A stretch of DNA of 64,000 bases from Reichenbachiella faecimaris (GTDB lineage Bacteria; Bacteroidota; Bacteroidia; Cytophagales; Cyclobacteriaceae): positions 868,001-932,000 of the forward strand of contig NZ_FWYF01000001.1 of assembly GCF_900176375.1 (NCBI RefSeq). The letters run 5' to 3'. The notes below the pieces were generated by a model. The model did not search any database and was not told the origin of the DNA. It saw nothing but the letters and a program-made list of their open reading frames with translations. Below are positions 36,216 to 42,777 of this stretch, piece after piece. Position 1 is the first letter of the stretch. Each line of letters starts with the position of its first letter. Both the position numbers and the translations under genes were made by a program.

Positions 36216-36253
36216 AATGTTAGGCTTCAGTGAGGTAGCGCAAAAATCAACAC

Positions 36254-37846
36254 ATGGATGACGAGTCTAGATTTCTTCAAAGTTTAATTTTCTACAACCA
36301 AGCCTGTGGTGTAAAAGACTTAGATCAGGACTCCAAAAAAATTAAGAAGATAACGAAAATTAAGGGCGATATTCCTATTGCTCTACTAGGGTTGTTGCGT
36401 GAACTGTCTTTTGCTAAACCGCCTTATTATTGGAATCGAACTGTGGCAGACGAGGTTGAGGTAAACCTAAATCAACTATTGGATAATGGATTTACACCTT
36501 TTGAAAATGGATTTGAGAACTCCACGGTAGAGTTTTTTGAAGCAATTCGGGCCTTCGAAAATATAACAAAAGGAATTTCGGAGATTAGACATGTAGCCTT
36601 CGAAGAGTCGTTCAAAACCACTCTTTTTAGGAATCCTGCATTCGCTCAGATTTGTGAAGATTTATTGATGAATCTATTTCGAGTTATTAAAAACATTGTG
36701 GACGAATATTCCGAAAAAGACTATTCCAACCTTAACACGCTCGGACAAATACTTCCTTGTCTTTCAAAAAATGGATTTAACTGTTCAACAGAAATTAACT
36801 TAAACCTAAGAAATGCTGTAAACCATGGGAATGTTTTTGTTGATGGAGACACCATAAGTTACCGCTATGGCAAATCTCCAAAGACATACGAAAATTCCTC
36901 AATGAAATATTGGGAATATGACCGCATTATAGATGACAGCTACGACATAGGTTGTGGTATTTTGGTTGGTTTTCTAAGAGTGCTTGCTAGCAACCCTGAA
37001 ATTATAATTAAGCACTTTCAGAGCTCCAAAGTGAATTCACAACAATGGTTTCGCTTGATGTATAAAAACCCCAAAGCTCATATCAAATACCTGGATGAAG
37101 CTCAACTAAATCAACCTCAATTGAATGTCAATATTCACACTACAATTGAAGATAAAAATCATTTGGTTTTCGCTTTAATTGAACTGGCAAAAGGGGCTTC
37201 AATTCAATTCCCTGATTATGATAGATATTTAGTAGGTTTCACACATAATCGTAGTTCATCTGGATTTATCAGACTAGCAAGTAATGATTTGAATCTTACT
37301 GATGATGTGGCTGAACTTTATAAGAAACTGATCGATACTCAGGATATTTTGATCATGCCCATTATGGAGACTGAGATCAATGAAAATGCTTATAAATATC
37401 ACTTCTTCCCTAAGCTGGATTCCAAGCATTATGAAGTTTTGGACATCAAGGACTGTAGTATTGAGAATTTTAAAAGAGTGAAAGCAAAAGTGCTTCTGAA
37501 TGAACGATTCAGCAAAAAAGACATCAGAACTTTGGTAGAACGAATTGTTGGCGAGATGCTACAATTAAAAACGCCACAAAACCCGTATGAGGTAACTAAA
37601 TTCGGAGAAACACAGGCAGATATCGTTTTCTTAAACGTATTTGTGAACAATCCAGATCGCAGGAAATTCGACCTTTTTCCAAATAATACAGCGTTCGTTT
37701 GTTCTGCACATTATTATCGAGATAACAGTTGTCCAAGGTTAAAAGATGGAGGAGTAATGGCCTCCTTGTGGAATTCTTATAAAAAGGAGAAAATTGGCAC
37801 GAATATACAATTAGCTTGGAACCCGAACTATAAACCGAAAGCCTAA
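36254..37846 (+). CDS. HEPN-like protein of unknown function (cassette 1)
   Basis: 530 aa, not recognised as a whole. The N-terminal half is helical and contains LRNAVNHGNVFVDGDTISYRYG, where R186-x4-H191 matches the catalytic RX4-6H motif of HEPN ribonucleases. The C-terminal half is mixed alpha/beta without known motifs. No membrane segment or signal. The ATG is 35 bp after the cassette's opening box, and the stop codon TAA is part of the closing box GCCTAAC. A nuclease toxin or defence role is an inference from the motif and the neighbours; both are modest evidence. Confidence 0.6.
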   Translation: MDDESRFLQSLIFYNQACGVKDLDQDSKKIKKITKIKGDIPIALLGLLRELSFAKPPYYWNRTVADEVEVNLNQLLDNGFTPFENGFENSTVEFFEAIRAFENITKGISEIRHVAFEESFKTTLFRNPAFAQICEDLLMNLFRVIKNIVDEYSEKDYSNLNTLGQILPCLSKNGFNCSTEINLNLRNAVNHGNVFVDGDTISYRYGKSPKTYENSSMKYWEYDRIIDDSYDIGCGILVGFLRVLASNPEIIIKHFQSSKVNSQQWFRLMYKNPKAHIKYLDEAQLNQPQLNVNIHTTIEDKNHLVFALIELAKGASIQFPDYDRYLVGFTHNRSSSGFIRLASNDLNLTDDVAELYKKLIDTQDILIMPIMETEINENAYKYHFFPKLDSKHYEVLDIKDCSIENFKRVKAKVLLNERFSKKDIRTLVERIVGEMLQLKTPQNPYEVTKFGETQADIVFLNVFVNNPDRRKFDLFPNNTAFVCSAHYYRDNSCPRLKDGGVMASLWNSYKKEKIGTNIQLAWNPNYKPKA

Positions 37847-37957
37847 CAGACACTATCATCCATAAGCTAACTGAGCTATTTGCAAGGGCTAGTGCGATGA
37901 GATACTTTTATAGATATTTGAAAAGTCCAGCTTACAGGTGATAGTTGGACGTTGTAG
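37841..37957 (+). repeat. attC-like site 1
   Basis: R'' GCCTAAC (37841-37847), spacer AGAC, L'' ACTATCA (37852-37858), L' TGATAGT (37939-37945), spacer TGGAC, R' GTTGTAG (37951-37957). L'' and L' are exact complements, with an extra T just beyond L''. Its interior is homologous to site 5 at 40991 (shared GATATTTGAAA-GTCCA...TACA...ATAG-TGGACGT), and both are about 116 bp long. Confidence 0.65.
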
Positions 37958-37969
37958 GGAAAGAGCATA

Positions 37970-38001
37970 TTTGTATATAATACCAATATTTGGTACTTTT
38001 G
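37970..38001 (+). promoter_or_regulatory. Bacteroidota-type promoter of the ParD/ParE cassette
   Basis: -33 TTTG (37970-37973), 20-bp spacer, -7 TACTTTTG (37994-38001). The parD ATG follows only 3 nt later, so the transcript is predicted to be leaderless or nearly so. The promoter is inside the cassette. Confidence 0.7.
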
Positions 38002-38004
38002 GGT

Positions 38005-38256
38005 ATGAGTAAAAACACATCCATATCGCTTGGAAACTATTTCGATGAATTTGTTCAACACAGCATTTCAGACGGCAGATATAAGAACGTAAGTGAAGTT
38101 ATTCGAGCTGGACTAAGACTGCTCGAAGAAGAAGAAAAAAAAGTCATCGCCCTCAAGGCAGCTATTCAAAAAGGAATGGATAGCCAGAGAGTAGAAAACT
38201 TTGACTTTGATGAACACTTAACGTCTCTGAAAGCTAATCGAGCAAAAAATGGCTAA
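38005..38256 (+). CDS. ParD-type antitoxin (ribbon-helix-helix)
   Basis: 83 aa from the ATG at 38005 (MSKNTSISLGNYF); the longer frame from 37990 would start inside the -7 box. The N-terminal ribbon-helix-helix is typical of ParD/CC2985-type antitoxins: SISLGNYFDEFVQHSISDGRYKNVSEVIRAGLRLLEEEE. The C-terminal tail binds the toxin. It overlaps the toxin gene by 8 bp and should repress its own promoter. Confidence 0.9.
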   Translation: MSKNTSISLGNYFDEFVQHSISDGRYKNVSEVIRAGLRLLEEEEKKVIALKAAIQKGMDSQRVENFDFDEHLTSLKANRAKNG

Positions 38257-38545
38257 ACTCGCATTGAGACAGGAAGCCATCAACGACCTTTCTGATATTT
38301 GGGAATACACCTCAGAAACTTGGTCTGAAAACCAAGCGGATAAATACTATCAAGCAATTAAGTCTGCTTGCATAGATATTTCGAACAAACCCAACATTGG
38401 AAAACCATATAATGAAATATCATCTCAGATTTTGGGTTACAGTATTAACAAGCACATCATTTTTTATCACGAGAGCTCAGCAGAAGAAATAGAAGTAGTA
38501 AGAATTCTGCACGAAAGAATGGATTTAAAACCACACCTAAAATAA
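38249..38545 (+). CDS. ParE/RelE-superfamily toxin
   Basis: 98 aa. ParE-type fold motifs: LALRQEAINDLSDIWEYTSETWSENQADKYYQAI, then ISNKPNIGKPYNEI and the C-terminal IIFYHESSAEEIEVVRILHERMD. ParE toxins inhibit DNA gyrase, and the upstream ParD neutralises it. The pair fills cassette 2, whose closing box starts 5 bp after the stop. Confidence 0.9.
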   Translation: MAKLALRQEAINDLSDIWEYTSETWSENQADKYYQAIKSACIDISNKPNIGKPYNEISSQILGYSINKHIIFYHESSAEEIEVVRILHERMDLKPHLK

Positions 38546-38549
38546 ATCC

Positions 38550-38781
38550 ATATAACATGGTGTAGGCATGAATGCCCTTACGAGCTTTCCGAATCAATGC
38601 CAGAATCAGCACCATCGCTCCTCGCGGAAACTCTAGAATACCGATAACGCATTCGTGATTTCCACAGCAATCCAAACTTGGGCTAATGGCTAAACAAGCT
38701 TTTGTGGTTGTGCGCGGATCGGCTATCTTTCTGCTTTAATCAAGCTGTGAGGGCACATCGTCCTACACAGGCGAGTTATGA
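38550..38781 (+). repeat. attC-like site 2
   Basis: R'' ATATAAC (38550-38556), L'' GTGTAGG (38560-38566), L' CCTACAC (38762-38768, exact complement of L''), spacer AGGCGA, R' GTTATGA (38775-38781). At 232 bp it is longer than usual attC sites, so it may hold remnants of another unit. The segment ACATCGTCCTACACAGGCG near its end recurs at 39824-39842. Confidence 0.5.
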
Positions 38782-38817
38782 TCAATGCCTTTATTGAACT
38801 CTGAACGTAACATTTCG

Positions 38818-38825
38818 TATATTTG
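38818..38825 (+). promoter_or_regulatory. -7 promoter box of the PIN toxin cassette
   Basis: TATATTTG matches TAnnTTTG and ends 4 nt before the antitoxin ATG (38830), again predicting a leaderless or nearly leaderless transcript. A TTG about 21 bp upstream could be the -33 box. Confidence 0.6.
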
Positions 38826-38829
38826 TCTT

Positions 38830-39000
38830 ATGGTAACAGTAATAAAAAAAGGCACTCCAATACAAGAGCAACTCCAGAAGTTGAATGAAGTAGTATCCAA
38901 GGAAAACAAGGGTATTTCGGCAACTAAGTACAGCGGAATACTTAAAGACAAAATAGACCCAATCAATTACCAGTCGAACTCAAGAAATGATTGGAAATAA
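38830..39000 (+). CDS. Small antitoxin partner of PIN toxin
   Basis: 56 aa from the ATG at 38830; the longer frame from 38785 crosses the -7 box. Sequence MVTVIKKGTPIQEQLQKLNE...GISATKYSGILKDKI is short and charged; the family was not identified. Position, size and 14-bp overlap with a PIN-domain toxin make it the antitoxin. Confidence 0.78.
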   Translation: MVTVIKKGTPIQEQLQKLNEVVSKENKGISATKYSGILKDKIDPINYQSNSRNDWK

Positions 39001-39361
39001 GCTTTTTGTTGACACCAACATTCTAATTTATCTTCTTAATGGCGACCCGGAAATCACACAAATTCTTGATGGCAAGCAACTAGTAATATCTGTAATCACT
39101 GAACTTGAATTACTGGCAGTACCGAACTTATCAACTGAAGAACAGTCTTTGATTGAGCAACTGATCAGCGAATGTCAAGTGCTCAACATCAACTCAGGTA
39201 TCAAGAAAGTAACTATAGAATTTCGGAAATCAAGAAAACTGAAACTACCTGACGCAATTGTAGCGGCATCATCTTTTTACAGCAAATTACCTTTGCTCAC
39301 CGCAGATAAAGCATTTGACAAAGTTGAAGAATTAGATGTAATCATTTATTCGGCTGAATAA
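38987..39361 (+). CDS. PIN-domain (VapC-like) toxin
   Basis: 124 aa. PIN-domain acidic residues are in place: D in LFVDTNILIYLL (residue 9), E in ITELELL, D in LKLPDAIVAA, D in LLTADKAF. Such proteins cleave RNA, mostly tRNA or rRNA. Encoded with its antitoxin in cassette 3; the closing box TCATAAC starts 4 bp after the stop. Confidence 0.92.
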   Translation: MIGNKLFVDTNILIYLLNGDPEITQILDGKQLVISVITELELLAVPNLSTEEQSLIEQLISECQVLNINSGIKKVTIEFRKSRKLKLPDAIVAASSFYSKLPLLTADKAFDKVEELDVIIYSAE

Positions 39362-39364
39362 AGA

Positions 39365-39558
39365 TCATAACATGCTGTGATGAAATCATGCTTTGATAGT
39401 GCTAGACGAAAGTTTCATGCATTCGGGAAGCCCTGCCAATTCTGCGAATTGGCCTATTGAGAAATAAAAAAGGTAATAGCCCACTTCGCAGAGTTGGCTA
39501 TTTAGTAGACGAAACATTATCTTCACAAAAACGCACGATTCATACAGAGGCGTCATGG
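39365..39558 (+). repeat. attC-like site 3
   Basis: R'' TCATAAC (39365-39371), spacer ATGC, L'' TGTGATGAA (39376-39384), L' TTCATACA (39539-39546), spacer GAGGC, R' GTCATGG (39552-39558). L' pairs with L'' except for one unpaired G in L'', the same extrahelical-base pattern seen in true attC sites. The interior holds two further hairpins: GCCAATTC/GAATTGGC (39435-39453) and AATAGCC/GGCTATT. Confidence 0.6.
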
Positions 39559-39745
39559 TCAATTAGATTCAGCAAAAAAATAAGTCAACCAGTTTTTCAT
39601 ACAGCGTCAAAAAATCTTGGAACTTATCTACAGTACATTTAGTTAGGCGTATGTCCAGCTATTCGAGACGAAAGATCAACCAATCTGTCCATGTCACGTT
39701 GGGCATAGTTTACATTAATACGAACCATTGATTTCCATCAAAATA
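39551..39745 (+). repeat. 195-bp direct repeat, copy 1
   Basis: Begins exactly at the R' box of attC-like site 3 (CGTCATGG) and is nearly identical, without indels, to 41099-41293. It contains TTTAGTTAGGCGT (another GTTAGGC box at 39642-39648). No convincing ORF; it forms cassette unit 4, whose closing box is AGATGAC at 39754-39760. Confidence 0.88.
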
Positions 39746-39753
39746 GTTATCAA

Positions 39754-39848
39754 AGATGACAGGAGGTAGTATGCCCAAACTAGTAACAAGATGAAGGACC
39801 AATCAAAAACACATCAACCTCACACATCGTCCTACACAGGCGTTACAT
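39754..39848 (+). repeat. attC-like site 4 (weak)
   Basis: R'' AGATGAC (39754-39760), possible L'' GGTAGTATG, L' CATCGTCCTACAC (to 39837; identical to that of site 2), spacer AGGC, R' GTTACAT (39842-39848). Arm pairing is imperfect; the site is inferred mainly from R' and its shared left flank with site 2. Confidence 0.4.
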
Positions 39849-39870
39849 TTCATAAGCTTCGGATCATTTA

Positions 39871-39942
39871 CGTATATTTTTAGCTCATATCGTATCAAAC
39901 TTATCGTTTCATTATCGTATATTTACGGATCATATCGTATCA
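39871..39942 (+). promoter_or_regulatory. Paired repeat upstream of the Fic gene, probable operator
   Basis: Two 27-bp direct repeats (39871-39897 and 39916-39942; 23 of 27 identical, 45-bp period) share CGTATATTT and TCATATCGTATCA. The second ends 6 bp before the Fic start codon. The Fic protein has a C-terminal winged-helix domain, so autoregulation through these repeats is a reasonable guess. Confidence 0.55.
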
Positions 39943-39948
39943 TTTTAA

Positions 39949-40983
39949 ATGAAAGTATGCAATTTTGAATTAGATTTTAACTGGGAACTGGTCAACAACA
40001 TCAGCAAACTGGATCGATTTGATGCTTCCTGGAATTCAATCGAAAAAAGAGAAGGTCAAAGCCTTAAACAGCTAAAGTCTATCGCAACTGTCAGAAGTGT
40101 TGGTGCTTCTACACGCATTGAAGGATCGAAGATGAGTGATGAAGAGGTTGATATTTTATTACGGAATCTTTCTATCGACAAATTAACCGAAAGAGATAAA
40201 CAAGAGGTCGCTGGATATTTTGAAGCTTTAGATATTATTTCGGAATCATACAATGACATACGAGTAACAGAAAACGAAATAAAAAACCTTCACAATATCC
40301 TTTTGAAATATAGCGAAAAAGATCAATGGCATAAAGGTGATTATAAGCAGCACAGTAATAATGTGGAAGCAAATTTACCTAATGGTACCAAACAACTGAT
40401 TTTTGAGACAACTCCTCCTGGTTTTGAAACAGATGATGCAATGAGGTCTCTATTCGAATGGTACAATAGAGATACTCAAACACACCAACTCGTCAAAAGC
40501 GCTCTTTTCTCCTACGAATTTGTTTCCATTCACCCTTTTCAAGATGGCAATGGCAGACTGAGTAGATTATTAGCCAGTCTACTCCTTCTAAAAGGCGGGT
40601 ATAAATGGATTCAGTATGTCAGTTTCGAACATGAAATTGAAAGTCGAAAACCCGAATATTACAGAGAATTAAGAAGCTGTCAAGCCCAAAGGCCAAATGA
40701 GAATGTAACAACTTGGATCAATTTCTTTTTCAGTGTTTTAATGAATATTCAAGAACAGCTTTTGGCCAAACTGGAACAAACCGGAACAACTTCAAAATTG
40801 TCCCCACGAGAAAAGTCAATATTGGCATTCATTTCAGACCATGCAGGATGCAAATCAGGAGACATTGCTAAAAATCTTGACATTCCAAACCCTACTGTTA
40901 AACGTGTACTTAGTGATTTGCTAAGTTTGAATTTAATCGAACGTCATGGAACCGGTCCTGGAACAAATTATTCTTTACTGTAA
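39949..40983 (+). CDS. Fic-domain protein with C-terminal winged helix (cassette 5)
   Basis: 344 aa. Order: Fic_N-type region, the inhibitory-helix motif S54-T-R-I-E58-G59 ([S/T]xxxE[G/N]), the catalytic motif H195-P-F-Q-D-G-N-G-R203, and a winged helix at about 280-344 (SPREKSILAFISDHAGCKSGDIAKN). It transfers AMP (or another NMP part) to protein targets; the N-terminal motif marks the self-inhibited class II. The DNA-binding domain suggests it controls its own promoter. It lies alone between 195-bp direct repeats. Confidence 0.92.
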   Translation: MKVCNFELDFNWELVNNISKLDRFDASWNSIEKREGQSLKQLKSIATVRSVGASTRIEGSKMSDEEVDILLRNLSIDKLTERDKQEVAGYFEALDIISESYNDIRVTENEIKNLHNILLKYSEKDQWHKGDYKQHSNNVEANLPNGTKQLIFETTPPGFETDDAMRSLFEWYNRDTQTHQLVKSALFSYEFVSIHPFQDGNGRLSRLLASLLLLKGGYKWIQYVSFEHEIESRKPEYYRELRSCQAQRPNENVTTWINFFFSVLMNIQEQLLAKLEQTGTTSKLSPREKSILAFISDHAGCKSGDIAKNLDIPNPTVKRVLSDLLSLNLIERHGTGPGTNYSLL

Positions 40984-40990
40984 AAACAAA

Positions 40991-41106
40991 ATGTAACAAA
41001 CGATATAGCACATGCCTCTAATGAGCAGTTGGACAGTGATTGAATAAACCGAAAACTTTAAGGATATTTGAAAGTCCAAGGTACATGCCATAGCTGGACG
41101 TCATGG
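40991..41106 (+). repeat. attC-like site 5
   Basis: R'' ATGTAAC (40991-40997), spacer AAAC, L'' GATATAGCA (41002-41010), L' TGCCATAGC (41086-41094, 7 of 9 complementary), spacer TGGAC, R' GTCATGG (41100-41106). It aligns along its whole length with site 1 (117 bp), including GGATATTTGAAAGTCCA. Confidence 0.65.
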
Positions 41107-41293
41107 TCAATTAGATTCAGCAAAGAAATAAATCAACCAGTTTTTCATACACTGTCAAAAAAACCTGGAACTTATCTACAGTACATTTAGTTAGGCGTGT
41201 GTCCAGCAGTTCGAGACGAAAGATCAACCAATCTGTCCATGTCGCGTTGGGCATAGTTTACATTAATACGAACCATTGATTTCCATCAAAATA
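41099..41293 (+). repeat. 195-bp direct repeat, copy 2, upstream of a core gene
   Basis: Second copy of the repeat at 39551. Here it starts at the R' box of site 5 and runs to 15 bp before the lipoprotein gene start, so it contains that gene's upstream region and probably its promoter. Recombination between the copies would delete 1548 bp including the Fic cassette. Confidence 0.88.
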
Positions 41294-41308
41294 TCAAAGA
41301 AAACCATA

Positions 41309-42127
41309 ATGAAAAAAGCGCTTTACATTTTCTTTCTACCTTTAGTTCTCCTGTCTGCATGCCAGCAAAGCAAACCCTCAGAAAATCAGAAGCAGGCCAC
41401 TGTTCAATTTCAAAACAAAGGCCATGAACTGATCTATGGTATGGTGGAGAGAACTGGAAGTTATCAAGACCTTTTGGACAAAAAAGATGTGGTGTACACC
41501 TACACGTACCAAACACCAGATGGTAAGACAGACGTTTCTTCAGAACAATACATTTTTGATGGGGAGTTGTCCATGGGCACTTACCTCAAGCATGAAAGAA
41601 CCTTACCGCAATTGGATGGTGCCTTTACTCAAGGATACAATGGCAAAGAGTTCTGGCTCAAACATCAAGAAGTATACGTGAAAAATGAAGAATTTATGAA
41701 ACGCGTTCAGTTCAACAGAAAGACAAACTTCTACTGGTTTGCCATGTTTCAAAAATTACTCGATCCAGGGCTGAATTATGAACATCTTGGCAAAAAACTC
41801 ATTGGAACCAAAACCTACGATATTGTGACTATCACCTTCAACTCCGAAAACGGTAAACCTACTGATACCTACCAAGTTTATATCAACCAAGAGACATCAC
41901 TGGTAGATCAGTTTCTATTTACAGTGGCGGACTTCAATATGATGGAGACCCCATTGCTCATGCAGGTAGAATATGAAGAGATAGACGGTCTACCGATACC
42001 CAGCCAGAGAAAGTATAAAAGATCCACCTGGGATGCCGAAGTAAGTGATGCACCTTGGGTCATTGTGACTTGGACTGACATCAAATTCAATACTGGACTT
42101 AAACGAAGCATGTTCGATAAGAATTGA
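41309..42127 (+). CDS. Outer-membrane or periplasmic lipoprotein of unknown function
   Basis: 272 aa from the ATG at 41309 (MKKALYIFFLPLVLLSAC); the longer frame from 41276 would push the signal peptide inside. Lipobox LLSAC. The mature part is beta-rich (VVYTYTYQTPDGKTDVSSEQYIF, GTKTYDIVTITFNSENGKPTDTYQVYIN) and resembles LolA/LppX-type lipid-binding lipoproteins in its pattern, but the family was not identified. It lies just beyond the cassette array. Confidence 0.7.
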   Translation: MKKALYIFFLPLVLLSACQQSKPSENQKQATVQFQNKGHELIYGMVERTGSYQDLLDKKDVVYTYTYQTPDGKTDVSSEQYIFDGELSMGTYLKHERTLPQLDGAFTQGYNGKEFWLKHQEVYVKNEEFMKRVQFNRKTNFYWFAMFQKLLDPGLNYEHLGKKLIGTKTYDIVTITFNSENGKPTDTYQVYINQETSLVDQFLFTVADFNMMETPLLMQVEYEEIDGLPIPSQRKYKRSTWDAEVSDAPWVIVTWTDIKFNTGLKRSMFDKN

Positions 42128-42221
42128 ATTAATAATCAGATCTATATTTATCTGGTTTATCAAATCATTGAAATACTACCCGACTCGTGCATTTGTAACA
42201 AGAGACTCTCCCCTGGTCTAA

Positions 42222-42668
42222 TTAGGACTTCAACTTGTCCCAAAGCATACCTCCTTTGAGTTTCAGCTTGTCCATAGTGCTCATGTTGGTCAGCTGGGCG
42301 AGCATCTTTTCCTTGATCAAATCAATGGCCTTTAGTGGTCTTACCATCACCTTGAATTCCGTGATTTGGCCTGCATCACTCCAGGTGATCAAGTCTATGC
42401 CATCTATCAGAATCCCATCAATTTCCGCATTGAATTCCAACATGGCATTTTGCTCTTGAACTATTTTTTTGATGTATTTGAAATAAACTGCCTCATTAAA
42501 CATTTGAAAAGCAGCAGTCAGGTACATCAGGGTCAAGCGCCTTCCCTCTTGCGGCTTGAAAACAATGGGAGAATGAAACACGCAATTATCATCAATGATC
42601 TGCTCTAATAGACTGATGTCTTTGGTTTCAAGCATTTGATGCCACTGGGCTAAAGGTGATTTGTTCAT
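42222..42668 (-). CDS. NTF2-like (SnoaL-like) protein
   Basis: 148 aa from the ATG at 42668. Start of an NTF2-fold: WHQMLETKDISLLEQIIDDNCVFHSPIVF; later AMLEFNAEIDGILIDGIDLITWSDAGQITEFKVMVRPLKAI. Cytoplasmic, small, function unknown; such proteins are often enzymes on small hydrophobic substrates or binding proteins. The longer frame to 42710 adds 14 residues without support. Confidence 0.8.
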   Translation of the reverse strand: MNKSPLAQWHQMLETKDISLLEQIIDDNCVFHSPIVFKPQEGRRLTLMYLTAAFQMFNEAVYFKYIKKIVQEQNAMLEFNAEIDGILIDGIDLITWSDAGQITEFKVMVRPLKAIDLIKEKMLAQLTNMSTMDKLKLKGGMLWDKLKS

Positions 42669-42777
42669 TAGACTAAGGTAAATGGTTTTTGGGTCACTAA
42701 AAATCACCATTCATGTAAAACTAATAACGGCACAGTTGCATCTTCGTAATAGCAGTTAATCAAAAAACTCAACACTC

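Larger units (their letters stand above)
36219..41106 (+). mobile_element. Integron-like gene cassette array without visible integrase (CALIN-like)
   Basis: Five units on one strand, each opening with a G-TT-type 7-mer and closing with a 7-mer ending in AAC directly after the ORF. Opening/closing pairs: GTTAGGC/GCCTAAC (exact reverse complement), GTTGTAG/ATATAAC (5 of 7), GTTATGA/TCATAAC (exact), GTCATGG/AGATGAC (5 of 7), GTTACAT/ATGTAAC (exact). Closing boxes lie 0-8 nt after the ORF stop, and each is followed by an inner complementary pair like L''/L' of attC. Cargo is toxin-antitoxin, Fic and HEPN-like genes, as in sedentary arrays. No tyrosine recombinase is in the window. Confidence 0.65.

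Noticed and set aside
37944-37950. GTTGGAC as R' of attC-like site 1
   Set aside because: It overlaps the L' arm; GTTGTAG at 37951 gives the same 4-5 nt spacer seen at the other sites, although GTTGGAC fits the RRRY rule better and remains possible.
39457-39642. 61-codon ORF between the PIN toxin and Fic cassettes
   Set aside because: It runs through attC-like site 3 hairpins into the 195-bp repeat and its sequence has no protein-like pattern; the second repeat copy does not keep it as an ORF with the same start.
36219-41106. CRISPR or group II intron content in the island
   Set aside because: No regularly spaced short repeats and no reverse transcriptase or maturase ORF are visible.
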